DNA of 64,000 nt from Flavobacterium marginilacus (GCF_026870155.1 NZ_CP113975.1:2790001-2854000); one strand, 5' to 3'; positions 41,630 to 51,971 are shown, counted from the stretch's first letter. The notes: generated by a model from the sequence alone, not told the origin. Program-made: numbers and translations.

Positions 41630-42961
41630 TTAGTCATTTTTCCAATTCAAACGGTCCTGCTGACTGTACTGCCAAGGAGCACCATTATTTTCGATATTAG
41701 TCATCATGGCATTAATAGGCATTGGAGCTGCGCTTTGTTCCATCACTAGATAACGTCTCATATCCATAATAATAGAAAGCGGGCTTATATTTACCGGGCA
41801 TTCCTCCACACAGGCGTTGCATGATGTACAAGCCCATAATTCCTCTGGAGTAATATAATCGTTCAATAACGTTTTATTGTCTGGTACAAAAACACCTTTG
41901 TTAGCATCGATATTCTTTCCTACTTCTTCTAATCGGTCTCTTGTGTCCATCATAATTTTACGCGGAGACAATTTTTTACCGGTTTGATTTGCAGGACAGG
42001 ATGATGTGCAGCGTCCACATTCAGTGCATGTATAAGCATTCAATAACTGAACCCAATTTAAATCCTGTACATCGCTGGCTCCAAATTTATTTGGAACTTC
42101 ATTTTCCGAAACCGGCGCTGCAGCAAATGGATCAGCATTAGGGTCCATCATCAGTTTTACCTCTGCAGTTACCGAAGCTAAATTGTCAAATTGTCCCTGA
42201 GGATTTAAGCTGGCAAAATATGTATTTGGAAAAGCCAATAAAATATGAAGGTGTTTTGAAAAATATAAATAATTCATAAAAACCAAAATACCGACAATAT
42301 GCATCCACCAAAACGCTTCATTCAGCAGCATGACCAATTCATTTGACATTCCATCAAAAACTGGAGCTATAAATTGACTTATTGGAAAAGAACCTGCTTT
42401 TATGAAATGTGAAAATCCTCCAGGCACATTCTGCAAATGCAGATCCGAAGCATTCATCAATAAAAACAAAGTCATCAAAATAATTTCAAAATATAAAATA
42501 TAATTGGCATCACCTTTTGGCCAGCCTTTCAAATCCGAATGAATAAATCTTTTCAGCTTGATGATATTTCTTCTTATCAAAAAAACAGTAACCGAAAATA
42601 AAACTAAAACGGCCAGAATTTCAAAAGAGGCAATTAAAACATCATATACAGCTCCAATCGGAGCAAATATTCTATGAGTCCCAAACAAGCCGTCTATAAT
42701 AATTTCTAACAATTCTATGTTGATGATAATAAAACCAGCATACACAATAATATGCAGTATTCCTGCAACTGGTCTTTTTACCATTTTGGACTGTCCAAGA
42801 GCAATCATAGCCATATTTCGCCATCTAGCTTTTGCATTATCTTTACGATTTACATCAATACCAAGATTAATATTCCTAATGATTTTTTTTACATTCAAAT
42901 AAAAATATCCGAATCCAATAATCAATACAATGGCAAATAAAACATTACTAAGATAACTCAT
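41630..42961 (-). CDS. Membrane iron-sulfur oxidoreductase subunit
   Basis: A 443-residue inner-membrane protein. Five or six membrane helices (including a HIIVYAGFIIINIELLEIII segment with a His typical of NarI/HdrE-like b-type cytochromes) are followed by a cytoplasmic domain with two [4Fe-4S] motifs, CTECGRCTSSCP and CTSCNACVEECP. The layout is HdrE/HdrC fused in one chain. Together with the CCG protein downstream it resembles a quinone-linked reductase. It is 4 bp after the MlaD-type gene and likely in one transcript. Confidence 0.88.
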   Translation of the reverse strand: MSYLSNVLFAIVLIIGFGYFYLNVKKIIRNINLGIDVNRKDNAKARWRNMAMIALGQSKMVKRPVAGILHIIVYAGFIIINIELLEIIIDGLFGTHRIFAPIGAVYDVLIASFEILAVLVLFSVTVFLIRRNIIKLKRFIHSDLKGWPKGDANYILYFEIILMTLFLLMNASDLHLQNVPGGFSHFIKAGSFPISQFIAPVFDGMSNELVMLLNEAFWWMHIVGILVFMNYLYFSKHLHILLAFPNTYFASLNPQGQFDNLASVTAEVKLMMDPNADPFAAAPVSENEVPNKFGASDVQDLNWVQLLNAYTCTECGRCTSSCPANQTGKKLSPRKIMMDTRDRLEEVGKNIDANKGVFVPDNKTLLNDYITPEELWACTSCNACVEECPVNISPLSIIMDMRRYLVMEQSAAPMPINAMMTNIENNGAPWQYSQQDRLNWKND

Positions 42962-42965
42962 GAAA

Positions 42966-43925
42966 TTAGTTTTTTACGTTTGTAATAGAATCTTTTGGAG
43001 CAACATATGGTTTGTTCTTTTTACCAAAAACGGAAACATTTACATATCGTGTTGGATTTAGTCTCACATCCTGTAAAAGCAATTCTAACTCTTTTGAAGT
43101 TTTGGACAAATTAGCATACAAAGCATCGTCTTTCATTAATTTACCCATTGTCCCTTTACCAGACTCTATACCTTTCATTATACCGTCAACTTTAGCTAAT
43201 GTTGCATTCAGGTTTCTAACGGTAAGACCCAGATCAGCTTTATTTAATGAATCTGAAATCTTTACAAAATTATCTGAAACCTTATTGAAATTGGAAACAA
43301 CACCTTTCAATTGTCCCTTGTTTTCCTCTAAAATTACATTTGCATTTGCAGCAACTTTATGAAACTGCTCCATTGTAGCACTAAGTTCAGCTAAACTCTT
43401 TTTTAAATCTGCTTTACCTTTGGCATCTAAAACTTCATTGAAACTAATAACCAATTGATCGGCACTGGTCATTAATTTTTCAACTTTGGCAAGAGCCGGA
43501 CCAACTTTGTCGCCTAAAGAATCCATAAGGCTAGCCTGTACAGCACCCTTTAAATAATCACCGCTTTCGGCAATATTTTTATCGGTATAATTAGGGCGAA
43601 TCGCTAATTGTTTACCGCCAATAAGACTTGCATCATAAATTGCTGTTGTACTTGATTTAGATATTGGAAAATCAGTATTCACCTGCAATTCAACTAACAA
43701 AGTACCTTTTTCTGTTATTGTTATTGTTTTTACTTTTCCTACAACAAGCCCGTTAATAGTTATAGGAGCTGAAGGTGCAAGTCCTTCTACATTTTCATAT
43801 TCCGAATAGAAAGTTTTATAACTATTAAAAAGATCTTTTCCTTTTAAATAACTATATCCCCAAATGAATAATAAAATTGATGTAATAACTAAAATAGCAG
43901 TCTTTATTTCTCTTGTAATTTTCAA
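42966..43925 (-). CDS. MlaD/MCE family lipid-transport protein
   Basis: A 319-residue periplasmic protein anchored by one N-terminal helix (IKTAILVITSILLFIWGYSY). The MCE domain follows (FYSEYENVEGLAPSAPITIN, then GLVVGKVKTITIT; about residues 35-115), then a long helical region (AELSATMEQFHKVAANANVI) and a short Lys-rich tail. MlaD proteins form hexamers that carry phospholipids between the two membranes. The Mla ATPase and permease are not adjacent. It lies between the amidase gene (53 bp) and the Fe-S subunit (4 bp). Confidence 0.9.
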   Translation of the reverse strand: MKITREIKTAILVITSILLFIWGYSYLKGKDLFNSYKTFYSEYENVEGLAPSAPITINGLVVGKVKTITITEKGTLLVELQVNTDFPISKSSTTAIYDASLIGGKQLAIRPNYTDKNIAESGDYLKGAVQASLMDSLGDKVGPALAKVEKLMTSADQLVISFNEVLDAKGKADLKKSLAELSATMEQFHKVAANANVILEENKGQLKGVVSNFNKVSDNFVKISDSLNKADLGLTVRNLNATLAKVDGIMKGIESGKGTMGKLMKDDALYANLSKTSKELELLLQDVRLNPTRYVNVSVFGKKNKPYVAPKDSITNVKN

Positions 43926-43978
43926 AATTTTGTTTTTTTTTAATGGGTAAATTTAATATAAAATATTCGAACTAATAA

Positions 43979-45121
43979 TTATTTAACCGCTTCACGAACG
44001 CTTATTTTTTTACCGTTCCTGAATGCCGTTAAAAAAGCCGAATCATATCCTTTGGATTTTACTTCTTTCAATTGATTCTTAGCATTTTCGTAATCGGAAG
44101 TTTCTCCGTAAAAGTATTTATAGACATTATCCTCATATACTAACGATACATGTTTTAATCCTTTAAAATTTTTTGATTCTAAAGGCAATTTGTTTTTACT
44201 GGCAGCAAATTGGACTTTAAAAATTGACCCCAGCGTATCTTTTTTTACAGTTCCTTTGTAAACCGATTGATTTTCTTCTTTTTTTTCAAGGTTTTCATCA
44301 TGATTCTGAACAGATTTATCACTAATACTTTCTCCTTCCTCATAATCAAAATTTTCATTTTTATAACTCACAACTGCATCAGCAATAGCTTTGGCAATAT
44401 CATTTTGACCATTTTCAGATCCCAGAAAAGAAATATCATTCGGACTTGAAATAAAACCTATCTCGATTAAAACTCCCGGCATAATAGAAGCATCTAATAC
44501 CCATAAAGGTTCTTGTTTTATGCCCCGCGATTTTATTCCCGAAGACTTTGAAAAATTATTCTGTATTTTTTTTGCAAAACTAATACTGTTAGTCAAATTA
44601 TTCTCCTGTACCATTTTCAGCCCAATTAATGTTTCTGGGTTATTTGGATCAAAACCTTTATAGGCTTTTTTGTAATTATCTTCCAGAAAGATTACGGAGT
44701 TTTCTGTTTTAGAAACTTCAAAATTCATATTTGTTCTTGACATACCCATTACATATGTCTCACTTCCATTTCCTGCTTTATTTTTATTAGCGTTACAATG
44801 AATTGAAACAAATAAATTTGCATTAGCACGATTTGCATTTTTGGCTCTTTCTCTTAGTTCAACAAATTCATCTGTTTTACGGGAATAAATCAAACCAATA
44901 CTAGGGTTCTGTTCTAACAATTTACCAACTTTTAAGGTAACTGCCAAAGTTATGTCTTTCTCTTTATGACCATTATACTTCGCTCCAGGGTCTTTTCCGC
45001 CATGACCCGCATCCAAAACAACTTTGAATTTTGCAGCCGATTGTGCTGAGCCGGCAGTAAAGCTTAGAATTGCTAAAAATAAAGTTATTACTGCTTTAAA
45101 TTTATTTTTTGAAAACATCAT
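43979..45121 (-). CDS. N-acetylmuramoyl-L-alanine amidase with SPOR domain
   Basis: A 380-residue periplasmic cell-wall hydrolase. After the signal peptide (ITLFLAILSFTAGSAQ) comes an Amidase_3 domain: VVLDAGHGGKDPGA (zinc His), LFVSIHCNANKNKAGNGSET, and GVLIEIGFISSPND (catalytic Glu). Residues about 300-380 form a SPOR domain (FKVQFAASKNKLPL; VYKYFYGETSDYENAKNQL) that binds denuded glycan at division sites. A close paralogue without a working SPOR domain lies directly upstream, so this pair arose by tandem duplication. Confidence 0.93.
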   Translation of the reverse strand: MMFSKNKFKAVITLFLAILSFTAGSAQSAAKFKVVLDAGHGGKDPGAKYNGHKEKDITLAVTLKVGKLLEQNPSIGLIYSRKTDEFVELRERAKNANRANANLFVSIHCNANKNKAGNGSETYVMGMSRTNMNFEVSKTENSVIFLEDNYKKAYKGFDPNNPETLIGLKMVQENNLTNSISFAKKIQNNFSKSSGIKSRGIKQEPLWVLDASIMPGVLIEIGFISSPNDISFLGSENGQNDIAKAIADAVVSYKNENFDYEEGESISDKSVQNHDENLEKKEENQSVYKGTVKKDTLGSIFKVQFAASKNKLPLESKNFKGLKHVSLVYEDNVYKYFYGETSDYENAKNQLKEVKSKGYDSAFLTAFRNGKKISVREAVK

Positions 45122-45155
45122 AATTCTAAAAATTAATATAATTATATGACTTCTG

Positions 45156-45350
45156 TTATAAATTCATCAATTGATTCCTTGCGCCTTCATAGTCAGTATT
45201 TCTTCCAAAAATGCATTTATTAGACATTATCTTCATAAATGTGTGAAATAATTTGTAATTATTAAAAATTTCTAAATTTCAATACTGCTTTTCGGAACAA
45301 AAAAACAGTTTTTATTAAATAGATTACAAAGTTTCTTTTTTAATTACACC
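45156..45350 (-). pseudogene. Decayed SPOR tail of the upstream amidase
   Basis: Directly after the TAA that ends the 286-residue amidase, the same frame reads GVIKKETL, stop, SI, two stops, then KLFFCSEKQ. This aligns with GTVKKDTLGSIFKVQFAASKN of the intact paralogue. Further on, NKCIFGRNTDYEGARNQL matches YKYFYGETSDYENAKNQL. In another frame HIYEDNV matches VYEDNV. Stops and at least one frameshift show that the SPOR domain has been lost by mutation, not by design. Confidence 0.85.
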
Positions 45351-46211
45351 TTAATTATTACCTGGTGTTTCATTAGTTTTCACAGGATTTTCATTAAGTA
45401 TCTGTGATGGTTTTTCTTCAAAGGTTTCTGTGCCTCCATCTCCAAAATATTCATTTTTGTAACCAATAATAGCATTCGCAATTGCTTTAGCAATATCATC
45501 CTGCCCTTGTTCTGAATTAAGCAGGTCACCTTCAGCCGGATTAGAAATAAAACCTGTTTCAACCAAAACTCTAGGCATATATGCTTTGTGCAAAACCATA
45601 AAAGGAGCCTGTTTTACTCCTCCATGACGCAATTTTTTTCCTAATAAGGCAAAAGCATCTTCTACCTTGCTGGCCAATGAAATACTGTTTTCTAAATATT
45701 CTTCCTGCATCAAAGTCATCCCAATCATTGTTTCCGGAGAGTTTGGATCAAATCCTTCGTACTTTTTCTTATAATCTTTTTCCAGGGTAATTACCGCATT
45801 TTCCTTTTTTGCAGCCTCCAGATTCGAAGCAATTTTATTCATACCCATAACATAGGTTTCGGTACCGTCTGCAGCAGTATTTTTATTTGCATTACAATGA
45901 ATGGAAACAAAAATATTTGAATCGGCTCTATTTGCAATATTGGCTCTTTCTACTAAATCAATAAAAACATCTGTTTTTCTGGTGTAAATCACTTCTACTT
46001 TAGGATAAGATTCTAAAATTCTGCCCACTTTTAATACTATAGCCAATGCAATGTTTTTCTCGATTCTTCCGCTATAAACAGCTCCAAAATCATGATCGCC
46101 GTGACCTGCATCTAGAGTAACTTTAAAATTATTGGATTGCCCATAAATATTGCCCACAAATAGCAGTATTAAAAATGTGAATGCAATTTTCATTTTTTTT
46201 GTTATATCCAT
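45351..46211 (-). CDS. N-acetylmuramoyl-L-alanine amidase lacking a SPOR domain
   Basis: A 286-residue paralogue of the next gene. Signal peptide IAFTFLILLFVGNIYGQ, then the Amidase_3 domain: VTLDAGHGDHDFGA, IFVSIHCNANKNTAADGTET and RVLVETGFISNPAEG, so zinc ligands and the catalytic Glu are intact. It ends ETPGNN after a short linker, where the paralogue goes on into its SPOR domain; the lost domain is visible as a relic after the stop. The enzyme should still cut peptidoglycan but would lack septal targeting. It is divergent from the LptD-like gene. Confidence 0.92.
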   Translation of the reverse strand: MDITKKMKIAFTFLILLFVGNIYGQSNNFKVTLDAGHGDHDFGAVYSGRIEKNIALAIVLKVGRILESYPKVEVIYTRKTDVFIDLVERANIANRADSNIFVSIHCNANKNTAADGTETYVMGMNKIASNLEAAKKENAVITLEKDYKKKYEGFDPNSPETMIGMTLMQEEYLENSISLASKVEDAFALLGKKLRHGGVKQAPFMVLHKAYMPRVLVETGFISNPAEGDLLNSEQGQDDIAKAIANAIIGYKNEYFGDGGTETFEEKPSQILNENPVKTNETPGNN

Positions 46212-46256
46212 CTAATAGTTAATTTTATTACAACAGTTCTATTATAAATTTATGTT

Positions 46257-46290
46257 TTGATTATTTTTGCCGAAAAATATAGTAATTTTG
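46257..46290 (+). promoter_or_regulatory. Promoter of the LptD-like gene
   Basis: TTG (46257-46259) and TAATTTTG (46283-46290) are separated by 23 nt and match the Flavobacterium consensus. Transcription would start near 46296, which puts upstream in-frame start codons out of reach and favours TTG 46339 as the translation start. Confidence 0.6.
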
Positions 46291-46338
46291 GCTCAAATAT
46301 ATTCGTATCTTCATTTTACAAAAATAGTATTTAAACCT

Positions 46339-49014
46339 TTGCATACAAACTTATTTAATATCGTTTTATTATCAATTTTCCTATCTCTAGGCTGTTCTAA
46401 TTTATATTCTCAAGATATAAAAAAGAAACAAACTTCTATTACTCCTAATAAACAAGAAGTTAAAAAACCTGCTAATGATACGGCAGATAAAAACACTGAA
46501 GCTGAAACACCAAAAGATACAGTCAAATTAGACACAATAAAAGTTAAAAAAGTTTTCCTGAACGGACAGGTAAAATACACTGCCCAAGATTACCAGAAAA
46601 TTGAGAAAAAGAAAAAACTCATGACTTTGTACAATAAAGCTGAATTGTACTATGAGGATATTGAATTGAAATCGGGTATCATTGTCATGGATTATGAGAA
46701 AAATGAGGTGTATGCTGGCCGTATTAAAGATTCCCTAGGCAACTATACTCAATTTCCAAATTTCAAACAAGGTTCGAATGTCATTGAACCAGATTCTATC
46801 CGTTTTAATTTCAAAACAAAAAAGGCTTTAATCTGGAATTCAAGAACTACTCAAGGGGAATTCAATGTAAAAGCTGCTATTACTAAAAAAGAAAATGATT
46901 CCGTATACTTCCTTAAAGGCGCAAGATTTACAACCGCCAAAGATGTTGACAATCCTGAATATTATTTTCAAACCAATAAGATAAAATTCATTCCGGGAAA
47001 AAAAATAATTACAGGTTCCACTTACATGGTAATAGCAGGTGTGCCAACGCCAATATACATGCCTTTTGCCTATTTCCCATTATCAAAAGAAACGAGTGTT
47101 TCCGGAATTATTCTGCCTTCCTATAACGATTCAAACACCAAGGGTTTTTCATTACAGAATGGAGGATATTATTTTGCGCTAAGCGATCATTACAATCTAA
47201 CTGTTGTTGGAGATTACTACACCAATGGAAGTTACGCTTTGGGAATGCAGTCGTCTTATGCTAAAAGATACAATTTTCAAGGAAACATTAATATTAGATA
47301 CGAAAATAATATAGTCAGCGAAAGAGGTTATCCAGATTATTCTAAAACAAAAATCTACAACATTCAATGGTCGCATTCACAGGATTCAAAAGCTAATCCA
47401 AATTCAACATTTTCTGCTTCGGTGAATCTAGGGAGCAGTGAATATTTTAAAAGAACTATTAATCAAGTCAATGTAGGTTCTTCTTTAAATAATTCATTGA
47501 GTTCGTCAATATCATATAGCACAGTATTTCATTCTGTACCAGAAAGCAGAATATCACTTACAGCAACTCACTCTCAGAATACCAATACAAAAGAAATCAA
47601 TATGACTCTTCCTACACTGCAGTTTAGCGTAGACCGTGTGTATCCGTTTGCAAAAAGTGACGGCACGAAAAAAGGGTTTTTCAAGAACATTAATTTACAG
47701 TACAACTTAAACGGAAAAAACAGCTTTAAAACAACCGATTCATTATTTTTTAAACCTGAAATGTTCCAAAATGCTGATATTGGATTCCAGCATTCCATTC
47801 CGTTAAGCACCAACTTTAAAGTTTTCAAATATTTTAGTGTTTCTACCTCTTTAAATTATGATGAAGTCTGGTATTTTAAAACTATCGAAAAACATTACGA
47901 CAATCAATTAGCTACAGTAGTTACTAACGAAGTAAAAGGGTTTGATGCTTTTAGAACTTATTCTTCATCAACTAGTATTGGAACAACCATTTACGGAACT
48001 TTTAATTTTGGAGCTGATAAAAAAATACAGTCAATCAGACACGTAATGAGACCCGCAATTTCTCATAGCTACGCTCCTAGTTTTGAAAAATACTATGACA
48101 CCTACGCAATCGACGGAAGTGGCGGTATGCAGAAAGATTACACTCGATTTGAAGGCGGTATGTACGGTGCGCCCGGTCTTAATAGCTCCAATTCATTTGG
48201 ATTCAACCTTAGTAATACTTTTGAAGCAAAAGTTGCAGATAAGGATACCACTAAAACCGAGCCGAAAAAAATAATGCTGTTAAACAATCTAAATCTTTCT
48301 ACCAGTTATGATGCCAATGCCAAAACACTTGCATGGGCTCCTGTAAGGATAAGCGGTGGAACTCAATTCTTCGATAATAAATTGGGCGCTAATTTTGGAA
48401 CAACCTTGGATCCTTATGCGATTGATAATGGTGGAAATAGAATAAATACTTTCAATATTAACAATGGAGGCAGTCTTTTTAGAATGACAAGTGCCAATTT
48501 GACTATGAATTATTCCCTGTCAAGCAGAGGAGAGAAAAAAAAGAAAAAAGATTCGCAGGCCGAAAGAAATGGAGGCCGGGAAGATGATTTATTTGGTTCT
48601 GATATTGACACCGGAAGTTATCGAAAAAACAGCCAGTTTACTGATGACGATGATAAAAATGAAGATGCCGTTACTGAATTTTTCAGATCTAAACTGCCTT
48701 GGGACATGACATTTGCCTATTCTCTTACATATGGAAACAGCAATAGAGAGAAAAAAATAACAGGGAATTCCATTATGATTTCAGCTAATACCGATTTAAC
48801 TCCAAAGTGGAAAGCTGGTATTTCAACTGGTTTTGATTTTGTTCAAAAAGGCGTTACTTTTACTCAATTGCGTTTTGAAAGAGATTTAATGAGCTGGAGA
48901 ATGGATTTTAACTGGACTCCTTTTGGACAAAATGCAACTTGGAATTTCTTTATTGGAATCAAATCTGGTGTTCTCAGCGATATTAAATGGGAAAAAAGAA
49001 ATCAAAATTTCTAG
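46339..49014 (+). CDS. lptD: LptD/OstA-like outer-membrane LPS assembly protein
   Basis: From TTG 46339 the product is 891 residues; the frame is open from 46267 (915 residues), but no ATG exists and a promoter lies between. The chosen start gives a proper signal peptide (HTNLFNIVLLSIFLSLGC, then SNLYSQ). An OstA-like domain follows (YNKAELYYEDIELKSGIIVM; GARFTTAKDVDNPEYYFQ), then a large beta-barrel (GVPTPIYMPFAYFPLSKETS; many aromatic-ended strands up to WNFFIGIKSGV). It should insert lipopolysaccharide into the outer leaflet. A charged insertion (KKKKKDSQAERNGGRED) sits in a barrel loop. It is divergent from the amidase pair. Confidence 0.88.
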   Translation: MHTNLFNIVLLSIFLSLGCSNLYSQDIKKKQTSITPNKQEVKKPANDTADKNTEAETPKDTVKLDTIKVKKVFLNGQVKYTAQDYQKIEKKKKLMTLYNKAELYYEDIELKSGIIVMDYEKNEVYAGRIKDSLGNYTQFPNFKQGSNVIEPDSIRFNFKTKKALIWNSRTTQGEFNVKAAITKKENDSVYFLKGARFTTAKDVDNPEYYFQTNKIKFIPGKKIITGSTYMVIAGVPTPIYMPFAYFPLSKETSVSGIILPSYNDSNTKGFSLQNGGYYFALSDHYNLTVVGDYYTNGSYALGMQSSYAKRYNFQGNINIRYENNIVSERGYPDYSKTKIYNIQWSHSQDSKANPNSTFSASVNLGSSEYFKRTINQVNVGSSLNNSLSSSISYSTVFHSVPESRISLTATHSQNTNTKEINMTLPTLQFSVDRVYPFAKSDGTKKGFFKNINLQYNLNGKNSFKTTDSLFFKPEMFQNADIGFQHSIPLSTNFKVFKYFSVSTSLNYDEVWYFKTIEKHYDNQLATVVTNEVKGFDAFRTYSSSTSIGTTIYGTFNFGADKKIQSIRHVMRPAISHSYAPSFEKYYDTYAIDGSGGMQKDYTRFEGGMYGAPGLNSSNSFGFNLSNTFEAKVADKDTTKTEPKKIMLLNNLNLSTSYDANAKTLAWAPVRISGGTQFFDNKLGANFGTTLDPYAIDNGGNRINTFNINNGGSLFRMTSANLTMNYSLSSRGEKKKKKDSQAERNGGREDDLFGSDIDTGSYRKNSQFTDDDDKNEDAVTEFFRSKLPWDMTFAYSLTYGNSNREKKITGNSIMISANTDLTPKWKAGISTGFDFVQKGVTFTQLRFERDLMSWRMDFNWTPFGQNATWNFFIGIKSGVLSDIKWEKRNQNF

Positions 49015-49203
49015 ATTTTTTATTTAAATTACAATTACAGCTAATAGCAAAACGATTAATAATTAATACATTTAGTCGTTACTGAATTACTGTCTATTTA
49101 CTTTATACTAAAAAGTATGCATGGAGAATTTACCATTTTTATTAAAAACACTTAATTCTACATTGTATCTGAATTAACATTAATATAAAAATCTAATTTA
49201 TAA

Positions 49204-49584
49204 ATGAAAACAATAATCTACACTGAAAAAGCTCCAGCTCCAATTGGCCCATACAATCAAGCTGTTCTGACAGGAAATACTTTATACACATCTGGTCAAA
49301 TTGCACTTAATCCAGCAACGATGGAATTAGTGACAGACACTATCGAATTGGAAACGAAACAAGTCATGGAAAATATGAAAGCGGTTTTAGAAGCTGCCGG
49401 AATGACTTTTGAAAATGTTGTAAAAACTTCTATTTTCATCATGAATATGAATGATTTTGGCAGCATTAATACCGTTTACGGATCTTATTTTAACGAAAAA
49501 ACCGCTCCAGCTCGTGAAACGGTTCAAGTGGCATGTCTGCCGAAAAATGTAAATGTAGAAATATCTATGATTGCAGTGCTATAG
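49204..49584 (+). CDS. ridA: RidA family enamine/imine deaminase
   Basis: A 126-residue cytoplasmic protein that hydrolyses reactive enamines released by PLP enzymes. It forms trimers. Signatures are KAPAPIGPYNQAV, LYTSGQIALNP, and the C-terminal APARETVQVACLPKNVNVEI with the active-site Arg. Full length. Its last 20 bp overlap the 3' end of mgsA on the opposite strand. Confidence 0.95.
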   Translation: MKTIIYTEKAPAPIGPYNQAVLTGNTLYTSGQIALNPATMELVTDTIELETKQVMENMKAVLEAAGMTFENVVKTSIFIMNMNDFGSINTVYGSYFNEKTAPARETVQVACLPKNVNVEISMIAVL

Positions 49585-49939
49585 CATTAATCAATAATTG
49601 TGCTGTTGCTTCGTTTGTAGCCAACGGCACATTATGAACATCGCAGACACGGATAAGCATATTAACATCAGCTTCGTGCGGATGGCTTGACAGTGGGTCT
49701 TTAAAAAACAAAACCATTTGAGTCTTACCTTCTGCAACTCTCCCTGCAATCTGAGCATCACCCCCTAAAGGACCAGAGAGCATTCTTCTGACTTTAAAAC
49801 CTTCGGCTTCGGCTCTGCCTCCCGTTGTTCCTGTTGCTATAAATTGTATTTTTTCCTGTTGTAACAGTTCACGGTTTTTAATTAAGAATTTTACAATATC
49901 TTCTTTTTTCCCGTCATGTGCAATTATTGCTATCTCCAT
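49565..49939 (-). CDS. mgsA: Methylglyoxal synthase
   Basis: A 124-residue cytoplasmic enzyme that turns dihydroxyacetone phosphate into methylglyoxal and phosphate, a bypass of lower glycolysis when phosphate is short. IAHDGKKEDIVKFL, ATGTTGG, SGPLGGDAQIAGRVAEG and FFKDPLSSHPHEADV carry the active site. It is shorter than the E. coli enzyme (152) but has all core motifs. It starts 3 bp after the kinase stop and ends inside the ridA 3' end (20-bp convergent overlap). Confidence 0.94.
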   Translation of the reverse strand: MEIAIIAHDGKKEDIVKFLIKNRELLQQEKIQFIATGTTGGRAEAEGFKVRRMLSGPLGGDAQIAGRVAEGKTQMVLFFKDPLSSHPHEADVNMLIRVCDVHNVPLATNEATAQLLINAIALQS

Positions 49940-49942
49940 ATT

Positions 49943-50794
49943 TTATTTATTAGCTACGTGATAAGCAATCAAACCATCAATAGGTCTCCTAAGTACATTA
50001 CCTAACTGCAGTTCGTATTTTTCAAAAATTTCAGCAAGTTCTTCTTTTAAATAAAAAGCGATAGAACCTACAAAATTTACTGGTACTTCTTTGCAGTTTT
50101 CAAACTGCTTGATATAATTTTTAATAAAAGATTTCATCCCTTTAAAAATTATCTTGCGGCAAAATTCATGTTCTTTATTCTGAATCAAAAATTTAGCAAA
50201 AGTTGCAAGATAAGCATTTGGATTTGGTTCTTTATATAATTTATTTTTAATAAAATCCGGGTCCAAATTATATTCTTTTTCAAATACTTCAGCCAATTCT
50301 TTTGGCATTTTATTGAAATAGTATTTTCTAATTAATTCTTTTCCAAAAACATTACCGCTGCAGTCATCCATTACGATATAACCCAATGACTGTACTCTTT
50401 GTTCTAAAACCTTGCCGTCAAAATAGCTGCAGTTAGAACCTGTACCTAAAATACATACGATTGCTTCTTCTCCTTTTGGTGTTGTTGCAAAAACAGCAGC
50501 ATATGTATCCTCTTCTACAACTACAATTGCATTAGAAAAATAAGTTTTAAAAGCTTCACTAAGCATGCTTTTCATTCTATCTGTACCACAGCCCGCACCA
50601 TAGAAAAATAAATGGGTCGCTGTTTTTTTATTTTGTTTTATGTCAAAACGATCGTCTATACGAGCCAGAATTTCGTCGCTGTTAAGAATTTCTGGATTTA
50701 AGCCTAATGTTTGTGTTGTAAACATTACTTTTCCATCGTCATCTATCGCAATCCAATCTGCTTTAGTAGAACCACTATCAACTATTAATTTCAT
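49943..50794 (-). CDS. BadF/BadG-family sugar kinase (N-acetylglucosamine kinase-like)
   Basis: A 283-residue ASKHA-fold kinase. The first phosphate loop is LIVDSGSTKADWIAID, the second CILGTGSNCSYFDG, and YIVMDDCSGNVFGKELIR follows. The family phosphorylates amino sugars such as GlcNAc in Bacteroidota; that role would complete the chitin pathway at 8-22 kb by making GlcNAc-6-phosphate for the NagB fusion (inference). It lies in a pfkA-gap-kinase-mgsA minus-strand group, but a hairpin separates it from gap. Confidence 0.85.
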   Translation of the reverse strand: MKLIVDSGSTKADWIAIDDDGKVMFTTQTLGLNPEILNSDEILARIDDRFDIKQNKKTATHLFFYGAGCGTDRMKSMLSEAFKTYFSNAIVVVEEDTYAAVFATTPKGEEAIVCILGTGSNCSYFDGKVLEQRVQSLGYIVMDDCSGNVFGKELIRKYYFNKMPKELAEVFEKEYNLDPDFIKNKLYKEPNPNAYLATFAKFLIQNKEHEFCRKIIFKGMKSFIKNYIKQFENCKEVPVNFVGSIAFYLKEELAEIFEKYELQLGNVLRRPIDGLIAYHVANK

Positions 50795-50872
50795 ATTTAA
50801 TTTGGTTTATTTGGTTTAATTTTTTTTTATTGTTCATTGATATTTTAACAAATATCAAATGAAACAAAACAA

Positions 50873-50906
50873 CAAGATCCCATTAATTTCACTTAATGGG
50901 ATCTTG
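50873..50906 (-). terminator. Intrinsic terminator of gap
   Basis: CAAGATCCCATTA pairs with TAATGGGATCTTG around an eight-base loop. On the minus strand it is followed by TTGTTTTGTTTC. It lies 14 bp after the gap stop and upstream of the kinase gene. Confidence 0.8.
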
Positions 50907-50920
50907 TAAAAATATAAATA

Positions 50921-51940
<1,020 letters not shown>

Positions 51941-51971
51941 TTATATTTATTTTACTTTTCTTTCTTTTATT

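Noticed and set aside
50794..50830. Repeated AAACCAAAT words before the kinase gene as another LytTR site
   Set aside because: The period is 10 bp rather than 21, the words lie directly before the ATG and there is no -7 box at the expected distance.
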